The notes beneath the pieces are model-generated. The model was given only the letters and a program-made list of their open reading frames with translations. It was not told where the DNA came from and ran no database searches. A stretch of DNA of 5,231 nucleotides. It comes from Hyphomicrobiales bacterium. Its GTDB lineage: Bacteria; Pseudomonadota; Alphaproteobacteria; Rhizobiales; Aestuariivirgaceae. Below, piece by piece: positions 1 to 5,124 of the stretch. Numbering within the stretch: position 1 is the first letter of the stretch; each line of letters begins with the position of its first letter. The stretch lies in assembly GCA_003151375.1 (NCBI GenBank), contig PLXI01000226.1, positions 15,684 through 20,914 on the forward strand. The letters are read 5' to 3'. A program made the translations under genes and the position numbers.

Positions 1-56
1 GAAGCCTCCTTAAAAGTCAGGATGCCGAGGCAAAGGGTGCGGACGTTCATAGCCAT
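1..56 (-). CDS. Probable PadR-family transcriptional regulator, N-terminus only (gene runs off the left edge)
   Basis: Reading leftwards from the ATG at 56-54 gives MAMNVRTLCLGILTFKEA before the window ends. From memory, alphaproteobacterial PadR-type winged-helix repressors often begin MNVRTLCLxIL followed by a G-D/E-A-[ST]-GYEI stretch, and the visible residues fit the opening of that first helix. Two starts are possible: ATG at 56 (weak AGAGAG at 73-68, 11 nt upstream) and ATG at 50, which gives the family-like MNVRTL start. PadR proteins are cytoplasmic DNA-binding dimers that usually repress their own and neighbouring genes in response to small molecules. This gene is divergent from livH, with about 205 bp of shared control region, so it could act on the liv operon; that is inference. 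Only 18 residues are visible and the wing, dimerisation helix and ligand region lie outside, so the family call is tentative. Confidence 0.5.
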   Translation of the reverse strand, partial: MAMNVRTLCLGILTFKEA

Positions 57-93
57 AAAAACGAAAACTCTCTGAAAGCATATGCCAAATCGA

Positions 94-112
94 TATATGA
101 CGGCTTGATATA
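94..112. repeat. Inverted repeat TATAT-N9-ATATA, possible operator
   Basis: TATAT at 94-98 and ATATA at 108-112 form a five-base inverted repeat with a nine-base spacer. It overlaps the proposed -10 and start site of the divergent regulator, where an autorepressor would be expected to bind. PadR-type regulators typically bind short AT-rich dyads with roughly eight-base spacers, so the geometry is compatible. An AT-only 5-mer dyad is easily produced by chance, so this is weak. Confidence 0.22.
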
Positions 113-133
113 GGCTGACCAAAAGCTTGTCAA
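105..133 (-). promoter_or_regulatory. Candidate sigma70-type promoter for the divergent regulator
   Basis: On the - strand TTGACA (133-128, perfect -35) is followed after 17 nt by TATCAA (110-105, 4 of 6 matches to the -10 consensus). Transcription would start near position 98 and leave a leader of about 40 nt before the regulator start. The -35 lies inside one copy of a repeated CTTGTCAA sequence, so the match could instead reflect an operator repeat. Found by eye only. Confidence 0.33.
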
Positions 134-173
134 GTTACGTGCTTCAAACCGCTTTGAATCTAATACTTGTCAA
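126..173. repeat. Repeat cluster in the divergent control region: direct CTTGTCAA repeats flanking a perfect dyad
   Basis: CTTGTCAA occurs at 126-133 and again at 166-173, exactly 40 bp apart, close to four helical turns. Between them lies a perfect dyad, TTCAAA-CCGC-TTTGAA, at 143-158. An inverted partial copy, GACAAG, follows at 201-206. Equal-phase direct repeats around a dyad between two divergent genes is a typical operator arrangement. No known regulator is recognised from the sequence; the divergent PadR-like protein is the nearest candidate. The function is inferred, while the repeats themselves are directly visible. Confidence 0.4.
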
Positions 174-189
174 TTGCCACGGGCTTCGA

Positions 190-220
190 TAGACCTAGAA
201 GACAAGTTCCGGAATACAAT
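190..220 (+). promoter_or_regulatory. Candidate promoter for the liv operon
   Basis: TACAAT at 215-220 matches the -10 consensus at five of six positions. Upstream, TAGACC at 190-195 matches the -35 at four of six, with a longish 19-nt spacer that contains the palindrome TTCCGGAA (207-214). Transcription would start near 227, giving a leader of about 35 nt before the livH GTG. The long spacer and the palindrome would suit an activator- or repressor-controlled promoter, but this is an unaided reading and other promoters are possible. Confidence 0.3.
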
Positions 221-261
221 GGAACACCAAGAAGCGTCATGGGTTCGGGAGCGTAGTATAA

Positions 262-1194
262 GTGTATTTTCTGCAGCAGCTGATTAACGGCCTGACGCTG
301 GGTTCCATCTATGGATTGATAGCCATCGGCTATACGATGGTTTACGGCATCATCGGGATGATCAATTTCGCCCATGGTGACGTTTTCATGGTCGGCTCTA
401 TCACAACATTCATTGTACTCTTGATGTTTGCCCTCACAGGAGGCAGTGGGCCCTTTGCTATTGCTTTGGCGCTGGCTTTGGTGATTGCCATTTCAATGGC
501 GGTTGCGGCGACTTTTAACTGGACTATTGAACGTGTTGCTTACCGACCCTTGCGCGGTTCTTTTCGTTTGGCCCCCCTGATTTCATCAATTGGCATGTCT
601 ATCGTGTTGCAAGAGTTTGTGCGCATTGCCCAAGAAGGCCGCTCCAAACCCATTCAGCCAATCATTAAAGACAAATTCGTGTTGATGACCAAATCTGTGG
701 GCACGCAAGATTTTGCGGTGACGCTGTCCTACATGCAAATCGTGATTATCCTTTCCACGCTGGTGCTGATGACGGTGTTTACATTGATCATTCAACGTAC
801 AGCATTGGGCCGCGCCCAACGCGCCTGTGAGCAGGACACCAAAATGGCAGCCCTTCTCGGCATCAATGTTGACCGCACGATTTCAATAACCTTCATCTTG
901 GGCGCGATATTGGCAGCTTTCGCCGGCTTCATGTTCTTCATGTATTATAATGTGACTGATTTCCACGTGGGCTTTGCTGCTGGCATCAAGGCTTTCACAG
1001 CTGCTGTGCTGGGTGGCATCGGCTCTATTCCCGGCGCCATGCTCGGCGGCATGCTCATCGGCCTTATTGAGGTGATGTGGTCGGCTTACTTCTCGGTGGA
1101 ATATAAAGACGTGGCGGCCTTCACCATTCTCGTGCTGGTATTGATATTCATGCCCCAGGGTTTGCTTGGCAAACCGGAAGTGGAGAAGATATAA
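262..1194 (+). CDS. livH: Branched-chain amino acid ABC transporter permease LivH
   Basis: One of the two inner-membrane permeases of a LIV/HAAT importer, pairing with LivM to form the substrate channel. The 310-residue product has the usual LivH length. Seen in it: the N-terminal INGLTLGSIYGLIAIGYTMV segment (about 8-27), the family motif NFAHGD at 35-40, the cytoplasmic coupling loop LGRAQRACEQDTKMAALLGI (182-201) that docks on the ATPases, and the glycine-rich GGIGSIPGAMLGG (251-263). Hydrophobic membrane segments lie near 8-30, 42-58, 66-84, 104-119, 155-175, 208-229, 240-268 and 284-300. Translation starts at a GTG, supported by GGGAG at 247-251 ten bases upstream and by the family N-terminus; no ATG lies nearby. 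It is the first gene of the operon and livM follows after 3 bp. BraD is an equivalent name. Confidence 0.95.
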   Translation: MYFLQQLINGLTLGSIYGLIAIGYTMVYGIIGMINFAHGDVFMVGSITTFIVLLMFALTGGSGPFAIALALALVIAISMAVAATFNWTIERVAYRPLRGSFRLAPLISSIGMSIVLQEFVRIAQEGRSKPIQPIIKDKFVLMTKSVGTQDFAVTLSYMQIVIILSTLVLMTVFTLIIQRTALGRAQRACEQDTKMAALLGINVDRTISITFILGAILAAFAGFMFFMYYNVTDFHVGFAAGIKAFTAAVLGGIGSIPGAMLGGMLIGLIEVMWSAYFSVEYKDVAAFTILVLVLIFMPQGLLGKPEVEKI

Positions 1195-1197
1195 GCG

Positions 1198-2892
1198 ATG
1201 TCTGCAGCTCCTAAATCTGGCGGCGCTAAAAGCGAAGCCAAAGTTCTTTCGCCGAGTGAGATTGCAAAAGATCTCCTCATTTCCGGTTTAATCACGGTGC
1301 CGATCTTGGTCCCCATCGTGGCCATCCGCACACAACTCGATCAAGGCATTCTCACTTGGCATTCACGGTTATGGTTAGCGGGATTGCTGGGAGCCCTTGT
1401 AGTGATTGGCCGTGGTCTCATGTATGTATTTGTGTGGAACCCACGCGCTGCTGCTGCACTTGATATTGCTGCACCGGATACAGTCGCGGTTCCAAAAATA
1501 AAGTTATCGAGAATTATCCTGTCTTGGGCGCTGCCGCTTATCATCGTCGCCATTCTCATTGCCAATGCGCGCTACATTTTTGCGGGTTTGATTTTAGTGC
1601 TCATCGCCTGCAGGGAAGCCCTCCGCATTGTATTTCCTGACCGAAAGCTGTCAGACATGATCGGGCCTTATGTGGCACCCGGCCTTTTGGTTTTTGGCAT
1701 AATGCTGCCAATCGTGGCACATCTTGGCAAAGCTTATGGAGTTGAGCTTCCCAACTTCGGTGAACTGCGCCTGATTGATTTGGCTGGCTATATTTTGATT
1801 TATATTATGCTCGGATGGGGCCTCAATGTGGTGGTGGGCCTCGCAGGGCTGCTCGATCTTGGCTATGTGGCATTCTATGCCGTGGGCGCTTACTCTTACG
1901 CCCTGCTCTCCACCGTTTATTTTCCACGCTGGTTTGGCACTGGCATTGTGCCCTATGCTTTCTATGTCACACTGCCGGTGGCGGGCCTGTTGGCCGGACT
2001 ATGGGGTGTGATTTTAGGTTTTCCGGTGCTGCGTTTGCGCGGCGATTATCTCGCCATCGTTACATTGGCCTTTGGTGAAATCATCCGTTTGGTTCTGATT
2101 AATTGGTTCTCATTCACCAGCGGCCCACAAGGCATCAATGTACCGAAGCTGACATTCTTCGGCTATACGTTCAAACAAGATGCTGATGGCGATTATTCAG
2201 AATTTTCGAAGTTCATTTCCGATCATTTCTTCCCCCTGGCTTATGATCGCATCCACTCTTACATATTCCTTTATTATGTGATCTTTGCGCTGGCATTGGT
2301 GACTTACTTTGTAACCAAGCGCTTGCGGCGCTTGCCAATTGGGCGGGCGTGGGAAGCTTTGCGCGAAGACGAAATTGCTTGCCGTTCACTGGGTATCAAC
2401 ACAACGAACACAAAACTCACGGCGTTTGCGATTGGTGCCATGTTCGGCGGTTTTGCTGGTTCCTTCTTTGCCGCACGCCAAGGCTTCGTATCACCGGAGT
2501 CTTTCGTTTATCTCGAAAGCGCGTTGATCCTGGCGATTGTGGTTTTGGGTGGCTTGGGCTCTCCGATCGGCATCGTATTTTCGGCCACCGCCATTATGGG
2601 ATCATTTGAAATCTTCCGCGAGTTGGGCAGCGCTGGCGAGGGCATTAAATCTATGATGGGCGAAACCGTTGGGGGATGGTTGTCTTGGCTATTTGCCCAG
2701 CTCCCGACGCAGCTACAAGGTTCGTTCATCGGCACTGATCCAGTGCAATTCCGTATGATTGCGGTGGGCATGGCAATGGTTGTGATGATGTTGTTCAGGC
2801 CGCGTGGCTTTGTAACCAAACGTGAGCCAACAGTTTATCTCAAAGAGAATAAATCCATCTCCGGCGATATGGTGGCTGAGGGGCATGGTTGA
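1198..2892 (+). CDS. livM: Branched-chain amino acid ABC transporter permease LivM, with long N-terminus
   Basis: Second permease of the LIV importer. The core is unmistakable: GLNVVVGLAGLLDLGY (208-223), GFPVLRLRGDYLAIVTLAFG (274-293) and the ATPase-docking loop IGRAWEALREDEIACRSLGI (381-400), followed by FFAARQGFVSPESF (423-436). All are near-identical to E. coli LivM as recalled. At 564 residues it is well over the roughly 425 of E. coli LivM. About 80 extra residues precede the core, with hydrophobic segments near 26-44, 58-79, 104-122, 124-140 and 158-176. About 30 more sit at 478-516, before the last helix (518-535), in a segment containing a WLSWLFAQLP stretch. The first 20 residues are polar (S, K, A, E). 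ATG at 1198 has GGAGAAG at 1182-1188. Its stop shares a base with the livG start. BraE is an equivalent name. Confidence 0.94.
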   Translation: MSAAPKSGGAKSEAKVLSPSEIAKDLLISGLITVPILVPIVAIRTQLDQGILTWHSRLWLAGLLGALVVIGRGLMYVFVWNPRAAAALDIAAPDTVAVPKIKLSRIILSWALPLIIVAILIANARYIFAGLILVLIACREALRIVFPDRKLSDMIGPYVAPGLLVFGIMLPIVAHLGKAYGVELPNFGELRLIDLAGYILIYIMLGWGLNVVVGLAGLLDLGYVAFYAVGAYSYALLSTVYFPRWFGTGIVPYAFYVTLPVAGLLAGLWGVILGFPVLRLRGDYLAIVTLAFGEIIRLVLINWFSFTSGPQGINVPKLTFFGYTFKQDADGDYSEFSKFISDHFFPLAYDRIHSYIFLYYVIFALALVTYFVTKRLRRLPIGRAWEALREDEIACRSLGINTTNTKLTAFAIGAMFGGFAGSFFAARQGFVSPESFVYLESALILAIVVLGGLGSPIGIVFSATAIMGSFEIFRELGSAGEGIKSMMGETVGGWLSWLFAQLPTQLQGSFIGTDPVQFRMIAVGMAMVVMMLFRPRGFVTKREPTVYLKENKSISGDMVAEGHG

Positions 2893-3863
2893 TGATGCGT
2901 GAGTGGGACAACAGCCCTGAGCTGGAGGTTCAACACCTCACCATGCGCTTTGGTGGTTTGGTTGCGATTGGTGATCTATCTTTCAACGTTGCGCGCAAGC
3001 AGATAACCGCTCTGATCGGCCCCAATGGTGCTGGTAAAACGACAGTGTTCAACTGCATCACCGGATTTTACAAACCCACCGAAGGCATGTTGAAATTGAA
3101 TCACGATAACGGCAAGCAGTTCTTGCTGGAACGTATGGATGATTTTCGGGTGAACCGTGAGGCGCATGTAGCCCGCACTTTTCAGAACATTCGGTTGTTC
3201 TCCGGCATGACTGTGGTTGAGAACCTGATGGTAGCCCAACACAATACATTGATGAAAGCCTCTGGATATACCATTGGCGCTTTGCTTGGGCTTGGCAGTT
3301 ATAAACGCGCCGCGGCCGAGGCTCTCGACAAGGCCGCCTATTGGCTCGAAAAGGTAAACCTCATTGACCGTGCTGATGACCCAGCGGGTGATTTATCCTA
3401 TGGCGCGCAACGCCGACTTGAGATTGCCCGCGCCATGTGCACCAATCCACGCTTGCTGTGCTTGGACGAACCCGCAGCGGGTCTAAACCCCCAAGAGTCA
3501 GGGGAGCTCAACAAACTGCTCCGCACCATCCGCGATGAGCATGATGCGGCTATCTTATTGATTGAACATGATATGAGTGTGGTGATGGGCATCTCCGATC
3601 ACATTGTGGTGTTGGATTATGGCCGCAAGATTGCCGATGGCACGCCAGCAGAAGTGAAGATTGATCCGGCGGTGATCCGCGCTTATCTCGGCGTTGAAGA
3701 TGAAGAAGATGAGGAACTGGTTGAAGAGGCTATAGTTGCAGTGGCCCCCGCCTTAGCAGCGGCCAAAAAACCCGTCCCAATTAAACAAGCACCACCCAAA
3801 CCTAAGCCCACCAAAAAGGCCGTAAAGGGCAAAGCCCCTGCTAAAAAGGCAGGCCGCAAATGA
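2892..3863 (+). CDS. livG: Branched-chain amino acid ABC transporter ATP-binding protein LivG, with charged C-terminal tail
   Basis: Cytoplasmic ATPase that powers the LivH-LivM channel as a heterodimer with LivF. Using ATG at 2892 (323 residues): Walker A GPNGAGKT at 43-50, Q-loop Gln98 in ARTFQNIRLF, signature LSYGAQ at 168-173, Walker B LLCLDE at 188-193 with catalytic Glu193, and switch His226 in LIEHDMS. The insert after the Q-loop is typical of LivG. The catalytic set is complete. The fold ends near residue 268 (IRAYLGVE). A tail follows: acidic DEEDEELVEE at about 270-279, an alanine/valine stretch, then about 32 residues rich in Lys, Pro and Ala to the end. E. coli LivG (about 255 residues) lacks this. 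A TTG at 2889 and an ATG at 2895 are alternative starts; ATG at 2892 is preferred because GAGGGG (2878-2883) is 8 nt upstream and the start overlaps the livM stop as TGATG. BraF is an equivalent name. Confidence 0.94.
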   Translation: MMREWDNSPELEVQHLTMRFGGLVAIGDLSFNVARKQITALIGPNGAGKTTVFNCITGFYKPTEGMLKLNHDNGKQFLLERMDDFRVNREAHVARTFQNIRLFSGMTVVENLMVAQHNTLMKASGYTIGALLGLGSYKRAAAEALDKAAYWLEKVNLIDRADDPAGDLSYGAQRRLEIARAMCTNPRLLCLDEPAAGLNPQESGELNKLLRTIRDEHDAAILLIEHDMSVVMGISDHIVVLDYGRKIADGTPAEVKIDPAVIRAYLGVEDEEDEELVEEAIVAVAPALAAAKKPVPIKQAPPKPKPTKKAVKGKAPAKKAGRK

Positions 3864-4582
3864 ACAAGGTTCTCCTGCAAGGCGAAGGCATTGAGACTTA
3901 CTACGGCAAGATTCAAGCCTTGAAAGGTATTGATTTTCAAGTCAACGAGGGTGAGATTGCCACGGTCATCGGCTCTAACGGGGCGGGCAAATCAACTTTG
4001 ATGATGACAATTTTTGGCACACCGCGCGCGCGCGCTGGCCGCATTGTATTTGATGGGCAAGACATAACCCAAATGCCCACATACGAAATCGCTCATCTGG
4101 GTCTTGCACAATCGCCCGAAGGACGACGCATTTTCCCACGCATGACAGTGCTTGAGAATTTGCAGATGGGTGCCACCGTCAACGCTTTGCGCAATGTGGC
4201 AGAAGACTTGCCCAAAGTGTTTAGGCTTTTCCCTCGGCTTGAAGAACGTCAAAGCCAACGTGCGGGTACACTTTCTGGTGGTGAGCAACAAATGTTGGCC
4301 ATTGGCCGTGCAATGATGGCGCGCCCGCGTCTTTTATTGCTGGATGAGCCTTCGCTTGGCCTTGCCCCCATCATCGTCAAACAAATCTTTGATGCCATCC
4401 GTATGCTTAACCGTGAGGAAGGCTTGACGGTTTTGTTGGTGGAACAAAACGCCAATCATGCCCTCAAGTTGGCGCACCGCGCTTATGTGATGGTGAACGG
4501 TAAAATCACCCTGAGCGGCACAGGCCAAGAATTATTGAAGCGGCCAGAAGTTCGTGCGGCTTATCTGGAAGGAGGCCATTGA
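3860..4582 (+). CDS. livF: Branched-chain amino acid ABC transporter ATP-binding protein LivF
   Basis: Second ATPase of the LIV importer, partner of LivG. The 240-residue product has the normal LivF length. Walker A is GSNGAGKST (38-46), the Q-loop is Gln84 in GLAQSPEGRRIF, the signature is LSGGEQQ (138-144), and Walker B is LLLLDE (158-163) with Glu163. The switch position reads VEQN, with Gln196 where LivG has His; E. coli LivF as recalled also has VEQN there, so this is a family trait and not damage. ATG at 3860 overlaps the livG stop by four bases (ATGA) and has no convincing Shine-Dalgarno sequence of its own, so it probably depends on ribosomes finishing livG. A short alternating (CG) tract at 4023-4035 encodes PRARA within the fold. 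BraG is an equivalent name. Confidence 0.95.
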   Translation: MNKVLLQGEGIETYYGKIQALKGIDFQVNEGEIATVIGSNGAGKSTLMMTIFGTPRARAGRIVFDGQDITQMPTYEIAHLGLAQSPEGRRIFPRMTVLENLQMGATVNALRNVAEDLPKVFRLFPRLEERQSQRAGTLSGGEQQMLAIGRAMMARPRLLLLDEPSLGLAPIIVKQIFDAIRMLNREEGLTVLLVEQNANHALKLAHRAYVMVNGKITLSGTGQELLKRPEVRAAYLEGGH

Positions 4583-4583
4583 G

Positions 4584-4991
4584 ATGAATGGTTTTATCGA
4601 CCAGATTGGCAACTTCGCCGACGCGCTAGACCAGTTCGGCCAGAATTATCTGTCGCTGTTTGTGGAACAAGATACGTGGATTTTTATCATCCTCACCTGC
4701 ATTCTGGGTGGTGGCGCTGCCTTCGCGGCGGGCCGATCTTTGGCGTTAGGATGGCGGCCCTATTATTTGTTGTTCATTTATATGCTAATTTTTACCTGCG
4801 GTATTCGCTTCTTGCATTTTGGGTTATTTCAATCCGAGCTTTTGTCGGTGAAGTATTATATCAGCCACGGGTTGGTAATTCAGCTGTCTGCCCTGCTCGG
4901 TTACCGCATGACCATGGCGCGACAAATGGCTGAGAAATATCCATTTGCCTTTGAGCGTGCAGGCTTGTTCAGCTGGCGCGCAAAATCATGA
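4584..4991 (+). CDS. DUF6867-type small inner-membrane protein of the liv operon
   Basis: A 135-residue protein with three hydrophobic segments, near 30-49, 58-80 and 92-108, and a basic C-terminus (YRMTMARQMAEKYPF, then FSWRAKS). The pattern of an aromatic/acidic N-terminus, a glycine-rich first helix, GRSLALGWRPYY, RFLHFGLF and Y-R-x-T-x-A-R-Q-M matches what I recall of the DUF6867 family found beside livF in Hyphomicrobiales; no biochemical function is known to me. The start at 4584 is chosen because AAGGAGG (4569-4575) lies 8 nt upstream and the gene begins one base after the livF stop. An in-frame ATG at 4554 lies inside livF and is less likely. Its position between the ATPase and binding-protein genes suggests an accessory or assembly role with the LivHM channel, but that is inference. 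The name is from memory; the membrane topology is read from the sequence. Confidence 0.85.
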   Translation: MNGFIDQIGNFADALDQFGQNYLSLFVEQDTWIFIILTCILGGGAAFAAGRSLALGWRPYYLLFIYMLIFTCGIRFLHFGLFQSELLSVKYYISHGLVIQLSALLGYRMTMARQMAEKYPFAFERAGLFSWRAKS

Positions 4992-4999
4992 ATTATTTT

Positions 5000-5106
5000 G
5001 AAAGAGCCTCGTATAAATGTCGCTTTTTCAATTGCATTCCTATCCTGTTGGGGCAGTATCACCTCAAGGGGGTAGCGAACCTCCGACCACTCTCAGGTCA
5101 TTTAAA
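5000..5106 (+). ncRNA. Candidate glycine-riboswitch-like leader element upstream of livK
   Basis: Two blocks resemble the conserved core of the glycine riboswitch aptamer. CACCTCAAGGGGG at 5060-5072 compares with the CACC-G/A-AAGGGG block, carrying one extra base. ACTCTCAGGTCA at 5089-5100 compares with the ACUCUCAGG(U/C) block. Their order and spacing fit. A hairpin lies between them: GGGGGT (5068-5073) pairs with ACCTCC (5079-5084) around a five-base loop. AGAG at 5003-5006 can pair with CTCT at 5090-5093 as the helix that normally uses GGAGAG, but only over four pairs. GCCTC (5006-5010) can pair with GGGGC (5050-5054). Against the call: the AAGGAC segment that should directly follow CUCUCAGG is absent, the 5' strand is degenerate, and the closing helix would be weak and AT-rich. 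It could be a divergent single aptamer, a decayed one, or chance. Confidence 0.38.
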
Positions 5107-5112
5107 CATTAA
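5017..5112 (+). CDS. Possible 31-codon leader ORF ending at the livK ribosome-binding site
   Basis: From ATG 5017 an open frame encodes 31 residues, beginning MSLFQLHSYP and ending EPPTTLRSFKH, with its TAA at 5110-5112 overlapping the livK Shine-Dalgarno sequence and 12 nt before the livK ATG. The placement would allow translational coupling or leader-peptide control, and the Pro-Pro-Thr near the end could slow ribosomes. There is no run of Leu, Ile or Val codons, so it is not a classic attenuator for branched-chain amino acids. Its own ribosome site is poor (AAAGAG at 5001-5006, 10 nt upstream). A possible -10 (TATAAA, 5012-5017) would place the transcript start beyond this ATG. The frame coincides with the riboswitch-like core, which alone would explain conserved-looking sequence. 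No family recognised; I rate it more likely not a real gene. Confidence 0.2.
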   Translation: MSLFQLHSYPVGAVSPQGGSEPPTTLRSFKH

Positions 5113-5117
5113 AGGAG
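5081..5117 (+). promoter_or_regulatory. livK Shine-Dalgarno with possible competing anti-Shine-Dalgarno pairing
   Basis: AAAGGAG at 5111-5117 is a strong ribosome-binding site 7 nt before the livK ATG. Its GGAG (5114-5117) is complementary to CTCC at 5081-5084, the same bases that form the 3' arm of the GGGGGT/ACCTCC hairpin. GAGA (5115-5118) is also complementary to TCTC at 5091-5094. The two states are mutually exclusive, so the leader could expose or hide the ribosome site. Four-base pairings with a purine-rich site arise easily by chance, so the switch is only a hypothesis; the Shine-Dalgarno assignment itself is secure. Confidence 0.35.
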
Positions 5118-5124
5118 AACGTCA

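Noticed and set aside
160..375. Antisense 71-residue open frame across the livH start
   Set aside because: It covers the divergent control region and the conserved livH N-terminus, shows no recognisable motif and has no supporting context.
1826..2078. Two overlapping + strand open frames inside livM
   Set aside because: They are alternate-frame readings of the conserved LivM core and have no features of their own.
3683..3940. Antisense 85-residue open frame with a long serine run
   Set aside because: The serine run is simply the complement of the GAA/GAT codons of the acidic LivG tail. It overlaps livG and livF antisense and has no family resemblance.
4023..4035. Alternating CG tract in livF as a possible phase-variation repeat
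   Set aside because: It is only about six units, lies in an intact reading frame coding for PRARA at a variable loop, and similar Arg/Ala runs occur by chance in GC-containing genes.
4446..4451. Glutamine in place of the switch histidine of LivF, as a possible inactivating change
   Set aside because: VEQN at this position is normal for the LivF family, and the Walker A, signature and Walker B motifs are all intact.
4554..4583. Earlier in-frame ATG for the DUF6867 gene, adding ten residues
   Set aside because: It lies inside livF without a good ribosome site, whereas ATG 4584 has AAGGAGG eight bases upstream.
4676..4933. Frame-shifted 85-residue open frame inside the DUF6867 gene
   Set aside because: It is a shadow in another frame of a gene with a strong ribosome site and family-like sequence.
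5085..5103. GACC-N7-GGTC hairpin as a terminator after the DUF6867 gene
   Set aside because: The stem is only four pairs and is followed by TCATTTAAAC, not a run of T, so it does not look like an intrinsic terminator.
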